Below, one piece after another: positions 16,951 through 25,734 of a stretch of 64,000 nucleotides of DNA; the stretch's first letter is position 1, and each line of letters begins with the position of its first letter. This DNA is from Maribacter stanieri (GTDB lineage: Bacteria; Bacteroidota; Bacteroidia; Flavobacteriales; Flavobacteriaceae). A program made the translations under genes and the position numbers. The stretch lies in assembly GCF_900112245.1 (NCBI RefSeq), contig NZ_FOYX01000001.1, forward strand, positions 2,157,856 to 2,221,855, given 5' to 3'. The notes beneath the pieces are model-generated. The model did no database searches, was not told where the DNA came from, and was given only the letters and a program-made list of their open reading frames with translations.

Positions 16951-19533
16951 TCAGTTTACAGAAGTGTCCAGCGATTTTTGTAAAATTTGTACTCTTCTTA
17001 AATCGTCTGAAGCTTGAAGAACTTTTGATTTTAACGACGGATTTAAATCGGGATTTTCGTTAATAAACGTTTGTAATATATCGTATGCTTCTTTTGAAGT
17101 GTAATTTCCTATGGTGCTGTTTAACCATCGTTTTGGGAAAAAGATGTCACCGGTTTTTTGAATTTCATCCAGAAGATTAAGACTTGTTCTTAAATAATCA
17201 ATCGACTCTCGTTGATGCAAAGGGTGATTTAAGTTATTCATTGCATTTGCAACCCAAGATTCTTTAGCTCTGTTTTCTTCTTTGCTAAGAGATTTAAAAA
17301 AATCGTTTTTTGTTTGTAAGTCATTTGAAAGTGACGGTAGTAAATATCTAAATCGGTTTAATTTATCTTGATTGGAAATTGATTTTTCAGCCGTAACTAA
17401 AATGTTATCGCTATCAGGATGACCATATAGTGCCAAGTCCATTGCCAATTCGGTATAGTCATCATCGTTAAGTTTTAAATCATCAATCTTTATATTCTTC
17501 GTCCATATATCATATAATCGTTGAAGTGATTTATCGGTATAACCCACAGATGAAAAAGTAGAGAATAAAGTTTTTTTAATATTTGCGGCAAGTGGTTCTT
17601 GTAATTTAGTCCAGACTTGATCGGTTATTTCATTTTGGTAAAAGAGACGTTGTTCTTCGGTTAAGTATTTCCAATATAGGGTAGTGGTGTATCTAGAAAT
17701 AAGCCCTATCAATAATTCATTCTCTTCATCGTTTAACCCTTTTAGAAATAGTTTTAGAGCAGATGAGGGTGCAACAGCACCGTTAAGCACATTTTCAAAT
17801 ACATTGATATAGCTATAACCACGTGCTACCTGGTCGCTGAGGTTGGTTATTATTTCTAATTGTTTTTCTTGAATAGGAAATACCCCATAACCTTCTGCAT
17901 TTGAATTATAGATAATAGCCTTAGGTTTAGGTAAACCAATGGTTTCTTTTAAATGAAACTTATCTTCAAGCATATTTACAGTAAAGACTTTAGTTTCTTG
18001 TGGGTAAACGAATAGAATTTCGAAAGTCTGCGGCCAGATATTTTTACTTCCATCTTCGGCTTTCTGAAATAATTCAAATGAACTTATCCTGTTGTTTGAA
18101 TCATATTTTATGTTGTCATTGAAAATAGGTCTACTAGAATTATTGACCCAAACGTTGCTCCATGCTTCAATATCTGTTGATGATTTTTTGTCAAAAATGT
18201 CTATGAGTTGACCCCAAACAGCATTTTTATAAGCAAAAATTGTGATGTATTCTTGTATACCACTTTTAAATGCATCCTTTCCTAAAACGGTTTCAAGCTG
18301 GCGCATCATTATAGGTGCTTTGTTATAAATGATGCTTCCGTATAATGAACCTGCATTGTTGAGGTTTTCTAAGTCTTGTCTTATGGGATTTGTGCCAAGA
18401 GTTCTGTCCTCGCCATAGGCATTGGGATAGTGGGTAATCATAAAAGCCAGTTGATGGTCTATGTTAGGAAAGGCTGGATTCATTATTTTATCTGCCATGA
18501 AATTTGCAAAAACTTCTTTCATCCAAACATCATTAAACCAATTCATGGTAACTAAATCGCCAAACCACATATGAGAGGTTTCATGAGCAATCAGTTTTGC
18601 GCGACTTAATTTTCGGTTTGCAGTTGCGCTCTCATCTAAGAAAAGAGAGCTTTCTCTGTATTGAATGGCACCAACATGTTCCATACCACCATATTGAAAA
18701 CCAGGAATTGCAGCAAAATCCATTTTTTGAAAAGGAAAAGGATATGCGGTATACTCTTCTAAAAAGGTTAGTGATTGCTGGTGAAGATCAAAAATGGAAT
18801 CGGTACTGTATTTAATTTTAGTAGAATCTGTTTCTCTGTACAACATAGTCATTTCCAGATTTGAGGTTTTTTGAGTTGCCGATTCAAATTTGCCTGCTAC
18901 AAAAGAAAATAGATACGTACTCATTTGGTCAGATTTGCCAAAGTTGTACTGTGTAAATTCTTCTTTTTGAATTTTATTTACCTCTTTAGTACTACATAGC
19001 ACTTTCCAATCATTAGGGGCTGTAATACTTAGTGTATAAACTCCTTTAATATTGGGTTGATCAAAACAGGGGAATAACGTTCTAGCACGGTCTGGAACTA
19101 GTAAAGTGTAGAGGTAATCTTTATTTCTATTCAATGAAAGTTCCCCGGCAATGAACGCTATGCTAACAGAGTTCTGTCCCTTTTTTAAATATTCTATTGG
19201 TAGAACAATGTGCTCATTAATATGCTGTATAGCAACAGAATCCTCATTAATAAATACCGATTTTATTTTAGCGGTTTCCTCCTTAAAATCTAGATAAACT
19301 GCCTCGTTGGTCTGATCTAAATTGAAATCTAAAATTAAATTAGAATGAATAGGGTCTTTTTGTTCTTTAGGAATTTGAAAACTAAGATTGTACTGTACGT
19401 TAGAAATTCTAGTGCTCCTGTTGGTAGCCAATTCTAAAGAAACACCTGATGCTATATCTTTAGGAGCTTCTGGGTTATTTTTACAGGAGATGATTACGAA
19501 GACCCCAAAAAACAAGTAAAATACCTTCTTCAT
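16951..19533 (-). CDS. M1 family aminopeptidase lipoprotein
   Basis: An 860-residue metallopeptidase. The N-terminus MKKVFYLFFGVFVIISCKNN is a lipoprotein signal with Cys17. The gluzincin site is intact: HETSH (317-321) and the third zinc ligand Glu340, exactly HEXXH-x18-E, followed by the usual MWFGDLVTM and WMKEVFANF blocks. The exopeptidase signature is GGMEH (282-286) in place of GAMEN or GGMEN. The long C-terminal part is the helical domain. It should act in the periplasm or on the cell surface, trimming N-terminal residues from peptides. Monocistronic; no partner genes. Confidence 0.93.
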   Translation of the reverse strand: MKKVFYLFFGVFVIISCKNNPEAPKDIASGVSLELATNRSTRISNVQYNLSFQIPKEQKDPIHSNLILDFNLDQTNEAVYLDFKEETAKIKSVFINEDSVAIQHINEHIVLPIEYLKKGQNSVSIAFIAGELSLNRNKDYLYTLLVPDRARTLFPCFDQPNIKGVYTLSITAPNDWKVLCSTKEVNKIQKEEFTQYNFGKSDQMSTYLFSFVAGKFESATQKTSNLEMTMLYRETDSTKIKYSTDSIFDLHQQSLTFLEEYTAYPFPFQKMDFAAIPGFQYGGMEHVGAIQYRESSLFLDESATANRKLSRAKLIAHETSHMWFGDLVTMNWFNDVWMKEVFANFMADKIMNPAFPNIDHQLAFMITHYPNAYGEDRTLGTNPIRQDLENLNNAGSLYGSIIYNKAPIMMRQLETVLGKDAFKSGIQEYITIFAYKNAVWGQLIDIFDKKSSTDIEAWSNVWVNNSSRPIFNDNIKYDSNNRISSFELFQKAEDGSKNIWPQTFEILFVYPQETKVFTVNMLEDKFHLKETIGLPKPKAIIYNSNAEGYGVFPIQEKQLEIITNLSDQVARGYSYINVFENVLNGAVAPSSALKLFLKGLNDEENELLIGLISRYTTTLYWKYLTEEQRLFYQNEITDQVWTKLQEPLAANIKKTLFSTFSSVGYTDKSLQRLYDIWTKNIKIDDLKLNDDDYTELAMDLALYGHPDSDNILVTAEKSISNQDKLNRFRYLLPSLSNDLQTKNDFFKSLSKEENRAKESWVANAMNNLNHPLHQRESIDYLRTSLNLLDEIQKTGDIFFPKRWLNSTIGNYTSKEAYDILQTFINENPDLNPSLKSKVLQASDDLRRVQILQKSLDTSVN

Positions 19534-19617
19534 ATGTTGGTGATTATATGTTGTAGTGAAAGTACTTTAATGGAAATTTCTTTCCAATTTTTAAAGTTTG
19601 AAATAATACTAAATAGA

Positions 19618-19650
19618 AAATTGGTTACTCTATGGAAGAGTAACCAATTT
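19618..19650 (-). terminator. Intrinsic terminator after the thioredoxin gene
   Basis: A 14-bp stem AAATTGGTTACTCT (19618-19631) and its complement (19637-19650) with a 5-base loop. On the minus strand a T-rich run follows, so it ends the lysA-thioredoxin transcript. Confidence 0.8.
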
Positions 19651-19703
19651 ATCATGTTAAGTTTTTATAGGCTTACGTGTAATTTTAAAAGTAAACTCTT
19701 GGT

Positions 19704-20240
19704 TTATTTACCAGCCTCGCCAGCGTAAGCTTTCCAATCTTTTTCTTTATAGATATTGTCTCCAAAATAGCGTGCTATTTCCATGAACGGTTCTGGTTTT
19801 TGATATCCTGGTACCGGTGAAAGCATATTTAATTCTTCATCTAAAAAAATTGTAGTAGGGTAGCTTAAGCGTCCTTGCATTAATGCTGCGGCAAACTCAT
19901 GATATCCTTTTCTGCCAGATGGAACAAATTTATATGTCTTCCCTTTGTATTCAATTGGATCTTTTCCTTCACCATCAAACTTTACCATGTAGTAGTTGTT
20001 TTCCATATAAGCAGCTACCTCAGGATTTTGAAAAGTATCCTTATCCATTTTCTTGCACCATCCGCACCAATCTGTATAAACATCAATGAAAACTTTTTTT
20101 GGATTCTTATCGGTTGAAGCCAATTTTGCAGCCTCATCCCATGATATCCAATTTACTTCTTGTGCATAGCTAGCTGCCGAAATAAACAGAACGGATAAGA
20201 ATAAAAAAGATTTAGAAAAAAATAAAGAATACGTCTTCAT
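19704..20240 (-). CDS. Secreted thioredoxin-fold protein
   Basis: A 178-residue protein with a signal peptide (about 1-26, ending ASYAQ) and a thioredoxin domain. The redox motif CGWC is at 59-62 in the context FIDVYTDWCGWCKKMDKDTF, and the cis-Pro segment LSYPTTIFLDE follows. This is the envelope 'thioredoxin family / DUF255-like' group of Bacteroidota that reduces or shuffles disulfides in the periplasm. It follows lysA on the same strand after 60 bp. Confidence 0.9.
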   Translation of the reverse strand: MKTYSLFFSKSFLFLSVLFISAASYAQEVNWISWDEAAKLASTDKNPKKVFIDVYTDWCGWCKKMDKDTFQNPEVAAYMENNYYMVKFDGEGKDPIEYKGKTYKFVPSGRKGYHEFAAALMQGRLSYPTTIFLDEELNMLSPVPGYQKPEPFMEIARYFGDNIYKEKDWKAYAGEAGK

Positions 20241-20300
20241 GAGTTTTTTTTGAGTGTTTAGTCCAACTATTATACCAAAACTAACGTATTTTTAAACGCT

Positions 20301-21539
20301 TTATTTCACTTTTGCCGTTTCTTTAACAGCGAATAAATCTTTTACATCTACTTGATTACGAATTAAATCATCAAATGTTTCTCTTTCGCGTATAAGAATT
20401 GCTTTTCCTTTATGCCAAAGTACTTCTGGTGGTCTAAATCTAGAGTTGTAATTGCTTGCCATTGTAAAGCAATATGCACCTGCATTTTTAAAACAAAGAA
20501 TATCACCTTCGGTAATTTCATTTATTCTTTTGTTACTAGCAAATGTATCTGTCTCACAAATATATCCAACAACAGAATAGTAGCGTTCTCTACCGGCAGG
20601 GTTAGATATGTTACTTATGCTATGTGTAGCGCCATAAAGCATTGGTCTAATTAAGTGATTAAAGCCAGAATCTACACTTGCAAAAACTGTTGATGTGGTT
20701 TGTTTTACCACGTTTACTTTTGCAAGAAAAACACCTGCCTCGCTCACTAGAAACTTACCAGGCTCAAAAGCCAATGTTAAGTCTTTACCATATTCTTTAC
20801 AAAATTGGTTGAAACGTGTACTTAGTTTTTTACCTAATTCTTCTACATTAGTTTCTATATCACCTACTTTATACGGTACTTTAAAACCACTACCAAAATC
20901 TATAAAATCTAAATTTTTGAAGTTTCGTGCAGTATCAAATAAAATTTCTGAAGCATATAAGAATACATCAATATCTAAAATATCACTACCGGTATGCATA
21001 TGTATACCATTGATATTCATTTTAGTCAATTCCACGATACGTAGTAAATGTGGTATTTGATGAATACTAATACCAAATTTAGAATCTATATGTCCTACAG
21101 AAATATTAGAATTTCCACCGGCCATTACATGTGGGTTAATTCGAATACAAACAGGAATTGTTGGGTGCTTGCTACCAAATTGCTCTAAAATAGAAAGGTT
21201 GTCAATATTGATACGAACACCAAGTTTTGCTGCTTCCTCAATTTCTTCTAAGGAAACTCCGTTTGGGGTAAATATGATTGATTCTGGTTTAAAACCAGCT
21301 AATAAACCTAATTGTACTTCTTGGATAGATACTGTATCTAAACCACTACCTAGACTATTCATTAATCTTAGAATAGTAATATTAGAAAGTGCTTTAGCTG
21401 CATAATTAAGTTGTAACTTCTTTACAGAACCAAATGCCTTGGTTAATCTATTGAATTGTGAAACTATTTTTTCCGAGTCATAAACATACACCGGATCACC
21501 ATAGGTTTTTGCTATCTGCAATAAATCCTCATTTCTCAT
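20301..21539 (-). CDS. lysA: Diaminopimelate decarboxylase
   Basis: A 412-residue PLP enzyme of fold type III making L-lysine from meso-diaminopimelate. Lys49 in QLNYAAKALSN is the Schiff-base lysine; FGSGFKVPY is the phosphate-binding Gly segment; the CETDTF segment brings the active-site Cys from the partner subunit; and NAGAYCFTMASNYNSR is the C-terminal signature. Full length. First gene of a unit with the secreted thioredoxin. Confidence 0.96.
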   Translation of the reverse strand: MRNEDLLQIAKTYGDPVYVYDSEKIVSQFNRLTKAFGSVKKLQLNYAAKALSNITILRLMNSLGSGLDTVSIQEVQLGLLAGFKPESIIFTPNGVSLEEIEEAAKLGVRINIDNLSILEQFGSKHPTIPVCIRINPHVMAGGNSNISVGHIDSKFGISIHQIPHLLRIVELTKMNINGIHMHTGSDILDIDVFLYASEILFDTARNFKNLDFIDFGSGFKVPYKVGDIETNVEELGKKLSTRFNQFCKEYGKDLTLAFEPGKFLVSEAGVFLAKVNVVKQTTSTVFASVDSGFNHLIRPMLYGATHSISNISNPAGRERYYSVVGYICETDTFASNKRINEITEGDILCFKNAGAYCFTMASNYNSRFRPPEVLWHKGKAILIRERETFDDLIRNQVDVKDLFAVKETAKVK

Positions 21540-21583
21540 GCTATCTATTTTTAAGCGAATTTACTTTTCTTAATCATTAAGAG

Positions 21584-21591
21584 CAAAAATA
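21584..21591 (-). promoter_or_regulatory. -7 promoter element for lysA
   Basis: On the minus strand TATTTTTG matches TAnnTTTG; the start near 21580 leaves a leader of about 40 bases. No TTG is found at the right spacing. Confidence 0.4.
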
Positions 21592-21690
21592 ATAACGTAA
21601 TTACAATAAAAATAACAGATTGTGATATTTATAACAATCTAGGTGGTTGTATATTTTGGCGCAATGTAAAGAGCTTTGTATTTTTAACGG

Positions 21691-22329
21691 ATGAAATTAC
21701 CTTTATTTCCATTACAATCAATATTCTTTCCTGGGGAAACAGTTCCGCTTCATGTTTTTGAAGAACGCTACAAACAATTAATAAATGATTGTAGACAAGA
21801 GGCTATAACCTTTGGTATACCTGTATTTATCAATAATAAAATGGAGTACGGCGTAGAAGTACAATTGGTAGAAGTCGTAAGTACTTATGAGACTGGAGAA
21901 ATGGATGTAGTTTGTGTTGCTAGACAAGTATTTAAACTATTAGCCTTTGACAATGTGTTGGAAGGTAAGTTGTATGCTGGGGGAATTGTTAAACTGATGG
22001 AGTACGATTATGAAGCAACTGACGAAAAAAAACAAGTTATTATTAATGGTATACGACAACTATATTTAATTATGGATGTTCCTTATACGGAGATAAATGT
22101 AAAGGAATTCAATAGTTTTACGCTAGCACATAAAATAGGATTGTCGTTTGAACAAGAATATCAATTACTGCAAATACCATCAGAAAATGACCGTCTTAAT
22201 TTTATAAGTTTACATTTAACTTCCACTATAACGGTATTGTCTCAAGTAGAAAGAACCAAAAAAATTATTGAACTTAATGGTCATTTTAAAAATTTTGACC
22301 CTTTAGATTTTAAAGATATTGAGATATAA
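21691..22329 (+). CDS. LON peptidase substrate-binding domain protein
   Basis: A 212-residue protein made of the Lon N-terminal (LAN) domain only: the opening LPLFPLQSIFFPGETVPLHVFEERYKQL is the family signature. There is no AAA+ or protease domain, so it is not a Lon protease. Stand-alone LON-domain proteins are widespread and their function is not settled; substrate or adaptor binding is assumed. It is divergent from lysA. Confidence 0.88.
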   Translation: MKLPLFPLQSIFFPGETVPLHVFEERYKQLINDCRQEAITFGIPVFINNKMEYGVEVQLVEVVSTYETGEMDVVCVARQVFKLLAFDNVLEGKLYAGGIVKLMEYDYEATDEKKQVIINGIRQLYLIMDVPYTEINVKEFNSFTLAHKIGLSFEQEYQLLQIPSENDRLNFISLHLTSTITVLSQVERTKKIIELNGHFKNFDPLDFKDIEI

Positions 22330-22447
22330 GAACTAAAAATGCTAAAAAAATCAATTAGATTTTAAGCGTTTTGTGTTTTTATCAGGTTAATTATAATAGT
22401 TATTCTAATTAATCACCAGTATTTTTAGATTATTACTTACGGTTTCC

Positions 22448-22455
22448 TATTTTTG
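22448..22455 (+). promoter_or_regulatory. -7 promoter element for sucC
   Basis: TATTTTTG matches TAnnTTTG, with a predicted leader of about 22 bases before the sucC ATG. Confidence 0.45.
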
Positions 22456-22480
22456 CCTAACAATTAAAATCACCATATAT

Positions 22481-23674
22481 ATGAACCTTCACGAATATCA
22501 AGGAAAAGAGATATTAGCAAGTTTTGGGGTGCGCATCCAAAGAGGAATAGTTGCCCATAATGCAAAAGAGGCTGTTGAGGCTGCAAAGCAATTAACTGCT
22601 GAAACCGGAACTGGATGGCATGTTATTAAAGCGCAAGTACACGCAGGTGGTCGTGGTAAAGGTGGTGGTGTAAAATTAGCCAAAAACCTAAAAGAGGTAG
22701 AAGAGATCGCAAACCAAATTATTGGTATGAACTTAATTACACCGCAGACTTCTGCAGAAGGTAAAAAAGTACATCAAGTTTTGGTTGCAGAAGATGTTTA
22801 CTACCCAGGCGAAAGCGAAACTAGTGAATTCTATATGTCTGTTGTATTAAATAGAGCTACTGGTAAGAATATGATTATGTATTCTACAGAAGGTGGTATG
22901 GACATTGAAGAAGTTGCAGAAAGTACACCACATTTAATTTTTACAGAAGAAATTGATCCAGCTACAGGTTTGCTAGGTTTTCAAGCAAGAAAGATTGCTT
23001 TTAACTTAGGTCTTTCAGGTACTGCGTTCAAAGAGATGACAAAATTTGTTGCATCATTATATAAAGCATATGTTGAAAGTGATTCTAATATGTTTGAAAT
23101 TAACCCAGTATTAAAAACGTCCGATGATTTGATCATGGCTGTTGATGCTAAGGTTTCTATTGATGATAATGCACTTTACCGTAGAAAGCAATATGCAGAA
23201 ATGCGTGATCTTAGAGAAGAGAATCCAATTGAGGTTGAAGCTAGAGAAGTAGGTCTTAACTATGTAGATCTTGATGGTAACGTTGGTTGTATGGTTAACG
23301 GTGCAGGTCTTGCAATGGCTACTATGGATTTAATTAAAATGGCAGGTGGTGAGCCAGCTAACTTCTTAGATGTTGGTGGCACTGCAGATGCTAAAAGAGT
23401 TGAAGAAGCTTTTAGAATTATTTTAAAAGATCCTAACGTTAAAGCAATTCTAATAAACATATTTGGTGGTATCGTTCGTTGTGATCGTGTAGCACAAGGT
23501 GTTGTTGATGCTTATAAGAATATGGGCGATGCAATGAAAGTGCCAATTATCGTAAGATTACAAGGTACTAACGCAGAGCTTGCAAAAGAGATTATCGACA
23601 ATTCTGGACTTGCAGTTGAATCAGCTGTTCAGTTTCAAGAAGCAGCAGATAAGGTTAAAGCGGTATTGGCTTAA
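22481..23674 (+). CDS. sucC: Succinate-CoA ligase, beta subunit
   Basis: A 397-residue ATP-grasp subunit that forms succinate and a nucleoside triphosphate from succinyl-CoA in the TCA cycle. MNLHEYQGKEILASFGV is the family start; GGRGKGGGVKLAKN (57-70) is the nucleotide loop; and INIFGGIVRCD near the C-terminus is the power-helix/signature segment. The alpha subunit gene (sucD) is not adjacent: the next gene is an unrelated small secreted protein, as in other Bacteroidota where the two subunit genes are separated. Confidence 0.97.
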   Translation: MNLHEYQGKEILASFGVRIQRGIVAHNAKEAVEAAKQLTAETGTGWHVIKAQVHAGGRGKGGGVKLAKNLKEVEEIANQIIGMNLITPQTSAEGKKVHQVLVAEDVYYPGESETSEFYMSVVLNRATGKNMIMYSTEGGMDIEEVAESTPHLIFTEEIDPATGLLGFQARKIAFNLGLSGTAFKEMTKFVASLYKAYVESDSNMFEINPVLKTSDDLIMAVDAKVSIDDNALYRRKQYAEMRDLREENPIEVEAREVGLNYVDLDGNVGCMVNGAGLAMATMDLIKMAGGEPANFLDVGGTADAKRVEEAFRIILKDPNVKAILINIFGGIVRCDRVAQGVVDAYKNMGDAMKVPIIVRLQGTNAELAKEIIDNSGLAVESAVQFQEAADKVKAVLA

Positions 23675-23697
23675 ACTCATTTGCTTATCATATTTTT

Positions 23698-23724
23698 AAA
23701 GACCATTCATTTTGAATGGTCTTT
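23698..23724 (+). terminator. Intrinsic terminator after sucC
   Basis: A 12-bp stem AAAGACCATTCA / TGAATGGTCTTT with a TTT loop, then a T-run. Confidence 0.9.
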
Positions 23725-23800
23725 TTTTGTTTTAAGTTTTAATGTAATTATTGAAAATGCAGTTTATATGGCTAAAAACTATGTATATTATTAAATTAAT

Positions 23801-23819
23801 ATTAAATAGATGTTAAAAT
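23801..23819 (+). repeat. Upstream element copy 1 (shared by two paralogues)
   Basis: ATTAAATAGATGTTAAAAT, 83 bases before the ATG at 23902. It matches copy 2 at 24478-24496 at 18 of 19 bases. Confidence 0.55.
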
Positions 23820-23901
23820 TATCATATTGATATTTTAAATACGTTATTTTGTAGTATATGCAATAAGTACGTGTAATTTTCAAACCTTTAAAATATATAG
23901 T

Positions 23902-24237
23902 ATGAAAAAAGTCAAAATTATTTTAATCGCAATGTTAACATTTGGGATTGGAACTGTTACGGCTCATGATACCGAGTCTAATGAGGATAAAGGAACAAAG
24001 TGGATAACTTCTCAAATTCATGAGATGTTAGCTGATGAGGATATACCTGATCAAATAAGAGGAGCCAAAGCCGAAATTAAAATTGCCGTTGCAGAAGATG
24101 GTATGTACAGGTTATTATCAATTGAATCTACCAATAGTAAATTAAAAGAGTTTTTAAAGAACGGTATTGATTTTAAAAATCTTGAACCGGGCAATTCAGA
24201 TATAGTTTACATTATTCCAATAGAAATAGCAGACTAG
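23902..24237 (+). CDS. Small secreted protein, paralogue A, unknown function
   Basis: A 111-residue protein with a signal peptide (about 1-21, ending TVTAHD). The mature part is ~90 residues of mixed alpha/beta character, acidic, with no Cys. It is clearly related to the protein at 24603-24938: same length, same pattern (IHEMLADEDIP against ISEMLSENNFS; LEPGNSDIVYIIPIEI against LAEVEEGKVYTIPVRV). The spacing of hydrophobic positions resembles small TonB-C-like or PepSY-size folds, but no family is identified. Preceded by the shared 19-base element and followed by its own terminator. Confidence 0.75.
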   Translation: MKKVKIILIAMLTFGIGTVTAHDTESNEDKGTKWITSQIHEMLADEDIPDQIRGAKAEIKIAVAEDGMYRLLSIESTNSKLKEFLKNGIDFKNLEPGNSDIVYIIPIEIAD

Positions 24238-24261
24238 TAGAATTACCACTTACCATTTTAT

Positions 24262-24286
24262 AAAGAACGCTTATTTAGCGTTCTTT
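24262..24286 (+). terminator. Intrinsic terminator after paralogue A
   Basis: A 10-bp stem AAAGAACGCT / AGCGTTCTTT with loop TATTT and a T-run. Confidence 0.88.
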
Positions 24287-24477
24287 TTTTTGTCAATTAA
24301 TATAGAAATATCAGTTATTAAGTATTTATTGTGTGTTCTGTTTTAAGTAATCGTAATCATAAAAGGAGGAAATCTATATTTTATGTTACCGAAATGAAAT
24401 AATGGTTAAGACTCTGTAATCATGTTTTTCGCATGACTTGTATTTCTAAATTTGGGGTGTATAATTGAGGAATTACT

Positions 24478-24496
24478 ATTAAAGAGATGTTAAAAT
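24478..24496 (+). repeat. Upstream element copy 2
   Basis: ATTAAAGAGATGTTAAAAT, 107 bases before the ATG at 24603; one mismatch to copy 1 at 23801-23819. Directly followed by the inverted repeat ATTGTAA-N10-TTACAAT. Confidence 0.55.
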
Positions 24497-24602
24497 GAGT
24501 TTAAATTGTAACATTCTTATTTTACAATCGTCTTTTTAGTAATTCATCATCAATCAATTATTAATCATACTTCAGAATAACTGGAGTAAAATACAAAAAG
24601 TC

Positions 24603-24938
24603 ATGAGAAAATTAAGTTTAGTAGTCGTAGCTGCAATGCTACTTGCAACAGGTAATGTATTAGCTAACGATGTAAAAGGTGAAAACCCTACAAAAAATCT
24701 TTCAATACAGATATCAGAAATGTTATCAGAGAATAATTTCTCTGAAATGCATAACGATTTAACAGCACAAGTTCGTTTCACCTTGAACTCAGATGGTGAA
24801 ATTGTAGTATTATCTGTAAATACAAAATTTGATAAAATGGAAAGTTTTGTCAAAAGCAAATTAAACTATCAAAAGGTTAATTTGGCTGAAGTAGAGGAGG
24901 GTAAGGTATATACTATTCCTGTACGTGTAAAGGCGTAA
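24603..24938 (+). CDS. Small secreted protein, paralogue B, unknown function
   Basis: A 111-residue protein with signal peptide (1-22, ending NVLAND), aligned over its whole length with paralogue A (23902-24237). The conserved features are the amphipathic helix near residues 34-44, the central strand pair (VRFTLNSDGEIVVLSV), and the final VYTIPV strand. The mature halves are diverged, so the duplication is not recent. The likely location is the periplasm; function unknown. Confidence 0.75.
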   Translation: MRKLSLVVVAAMLLATGNVLANDVKGENPTKNLSIQISEMLSENNFSEMHNDLTAQVRFTLNSDGEIVVLSVNTKFDKMESFVKSKLNYQKVNLAEVEEGKVYTIPVRVKA

Positions 24939-24960
24939 TCCCTATTGAGATTGCCGTTTA

Positions 24961-24999
24961 AAAATCATGATACACAGAGGTGCATCATGATTTTTTTTT
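24961..24999. terminator. Bidirectional terminator overlapping the DUF1456 stop codon
   Basis: Arms AAAATCATGAT (24961-24971) and ATCATGATTTT (24984-24994), then a T-run. An inner CAC/GTG pair extends the stem. The minus-strand stop codon of the DUF1456 gene (24985-24987) lies inside the right arm. Confidence 0.85.
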
Positions 25000-25362
25000 G
25001 TTTTTATATTTCACATGGCTAATACCAGTATCCACTTTTTTCATTTGCTTAGTTTTAAAATCTTCTCTCACTGTCTTTTTTGGAGCAGATTTCGCCGTAT
25101 TTCCAGACATACTTAAAAGAACTTCGCCCGGTATTTTGGGGTCCTCTTTTGTGCCACGCAAATGAATGACCAATCCGTTTAAGAAATTACGAAGTACTTG
25201 ATCACCACACTCCATATAATTAGGATGGTCTTCGCTTCTAAAGAAAGCACCTAATTCACTTTTAGAAATTTTAAAATCTACTAACTGAAGAATTTCAACG
25301 ATTTGATCATCCCTGAATTTTAAAGCTACTCTTAATTTTTTAAAAACATCATTATTAGTCAT
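24985..25362 (-). CDS. DUF1456 family protein (YehS-like)
   Basis: A 125-residue cytoplasmic protein starting MTNNDVFKKLRVALKFRDDQIVEIL, the DUF1456 signature, with the repeated second half around KISKSELGAFFRSEDHPNY and FLNGLVIHLRG. The C-terminus is basic (KNKKKS), partly encoded by the A-run of the terminator. E. coli YehS belongs to the same family; its function is unknown. Convergent with paralogue B. Confidence 0.88.
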   Translation of the reverse strand: MTNNDVFKKLRVALKFRDDQIVEILQLVDFKISKSELGAFFRSEDHPNYMECGDQVLRNFLNGLVIHLRGTKEDPKIPGEVLLSMSGNTAKSAPKKTVREDFKTKQMKKVDTGISHVKYKNKKKS

Positions 25363-25734
25363 ATCGCAATTTTAAGGACTGCAAGTTATTATAAAAATAT
25401 GACCTGTTGGTTTCAATATCATATTAATAGGTGATTCATATATAGTGACCCCATTTTATTTTTTAAAATGAATCTATTTAAACTTGTATATATAATAAGG
25501 ATGGGTTAATCAATAATATACCTCGCTTGTTATTACTAATATACTTTTGAATTCCTGCTATTAAGATTATCAGTCAATTACTTCGATAAAGTATTTCTAT
25601 AAAATAAGATAAATACTACGTTGACTATAAGATTAAACTACTGGCCGACACTTACGGTCCATTGCCCGAAGAATCTGTTTTTAAGCTTTGTACCGAACGT
25701 AACTTTGTCATGTATAATAACAAAGCCAATTAAA
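25363..25734. other. Intergenic region between DUF1456 and CAP genes
   Basis: 372 bases of divergent upstream sequence. Near the CAP-gene start are two overlapping hairpin options: GCTTTG (25685-25690) with CAAAGC (25721-25726), and CTTTGT (25703-25708) with ACAAAG (25720-25725), ending nine bases before the ATG. Nothing else is recognised. Confidence 0.5.

Larger units (their letters stand above)
24238..24602. other. Intergenic region between the two paralogues
   Basis: 365 bases. It holds the terminator of paralogue A (24262-24286), the second copy of the 19-base element (24478-24496) and an inverted repeat ATTGTAA-N10-TTACAAT (24505-24528). No tRNA or convincing small gene was found in the rest. 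Confidence 0.6.

Noticed and set aside
24362-24394. AAAGGAGG followed by ATG, a possible small gene with a strong ribosome site
   Set aside because: The frame from the ATG at 24383 has only four codons, and strong Shine-Dalgarno sites are not a feature of this phylum.
25621-25734. An N-terminal extension of the CAP lipoprotein from 25621
   Set aside because: It would bury the lipoprotein signal peptide behind 38 residues with no signal character.
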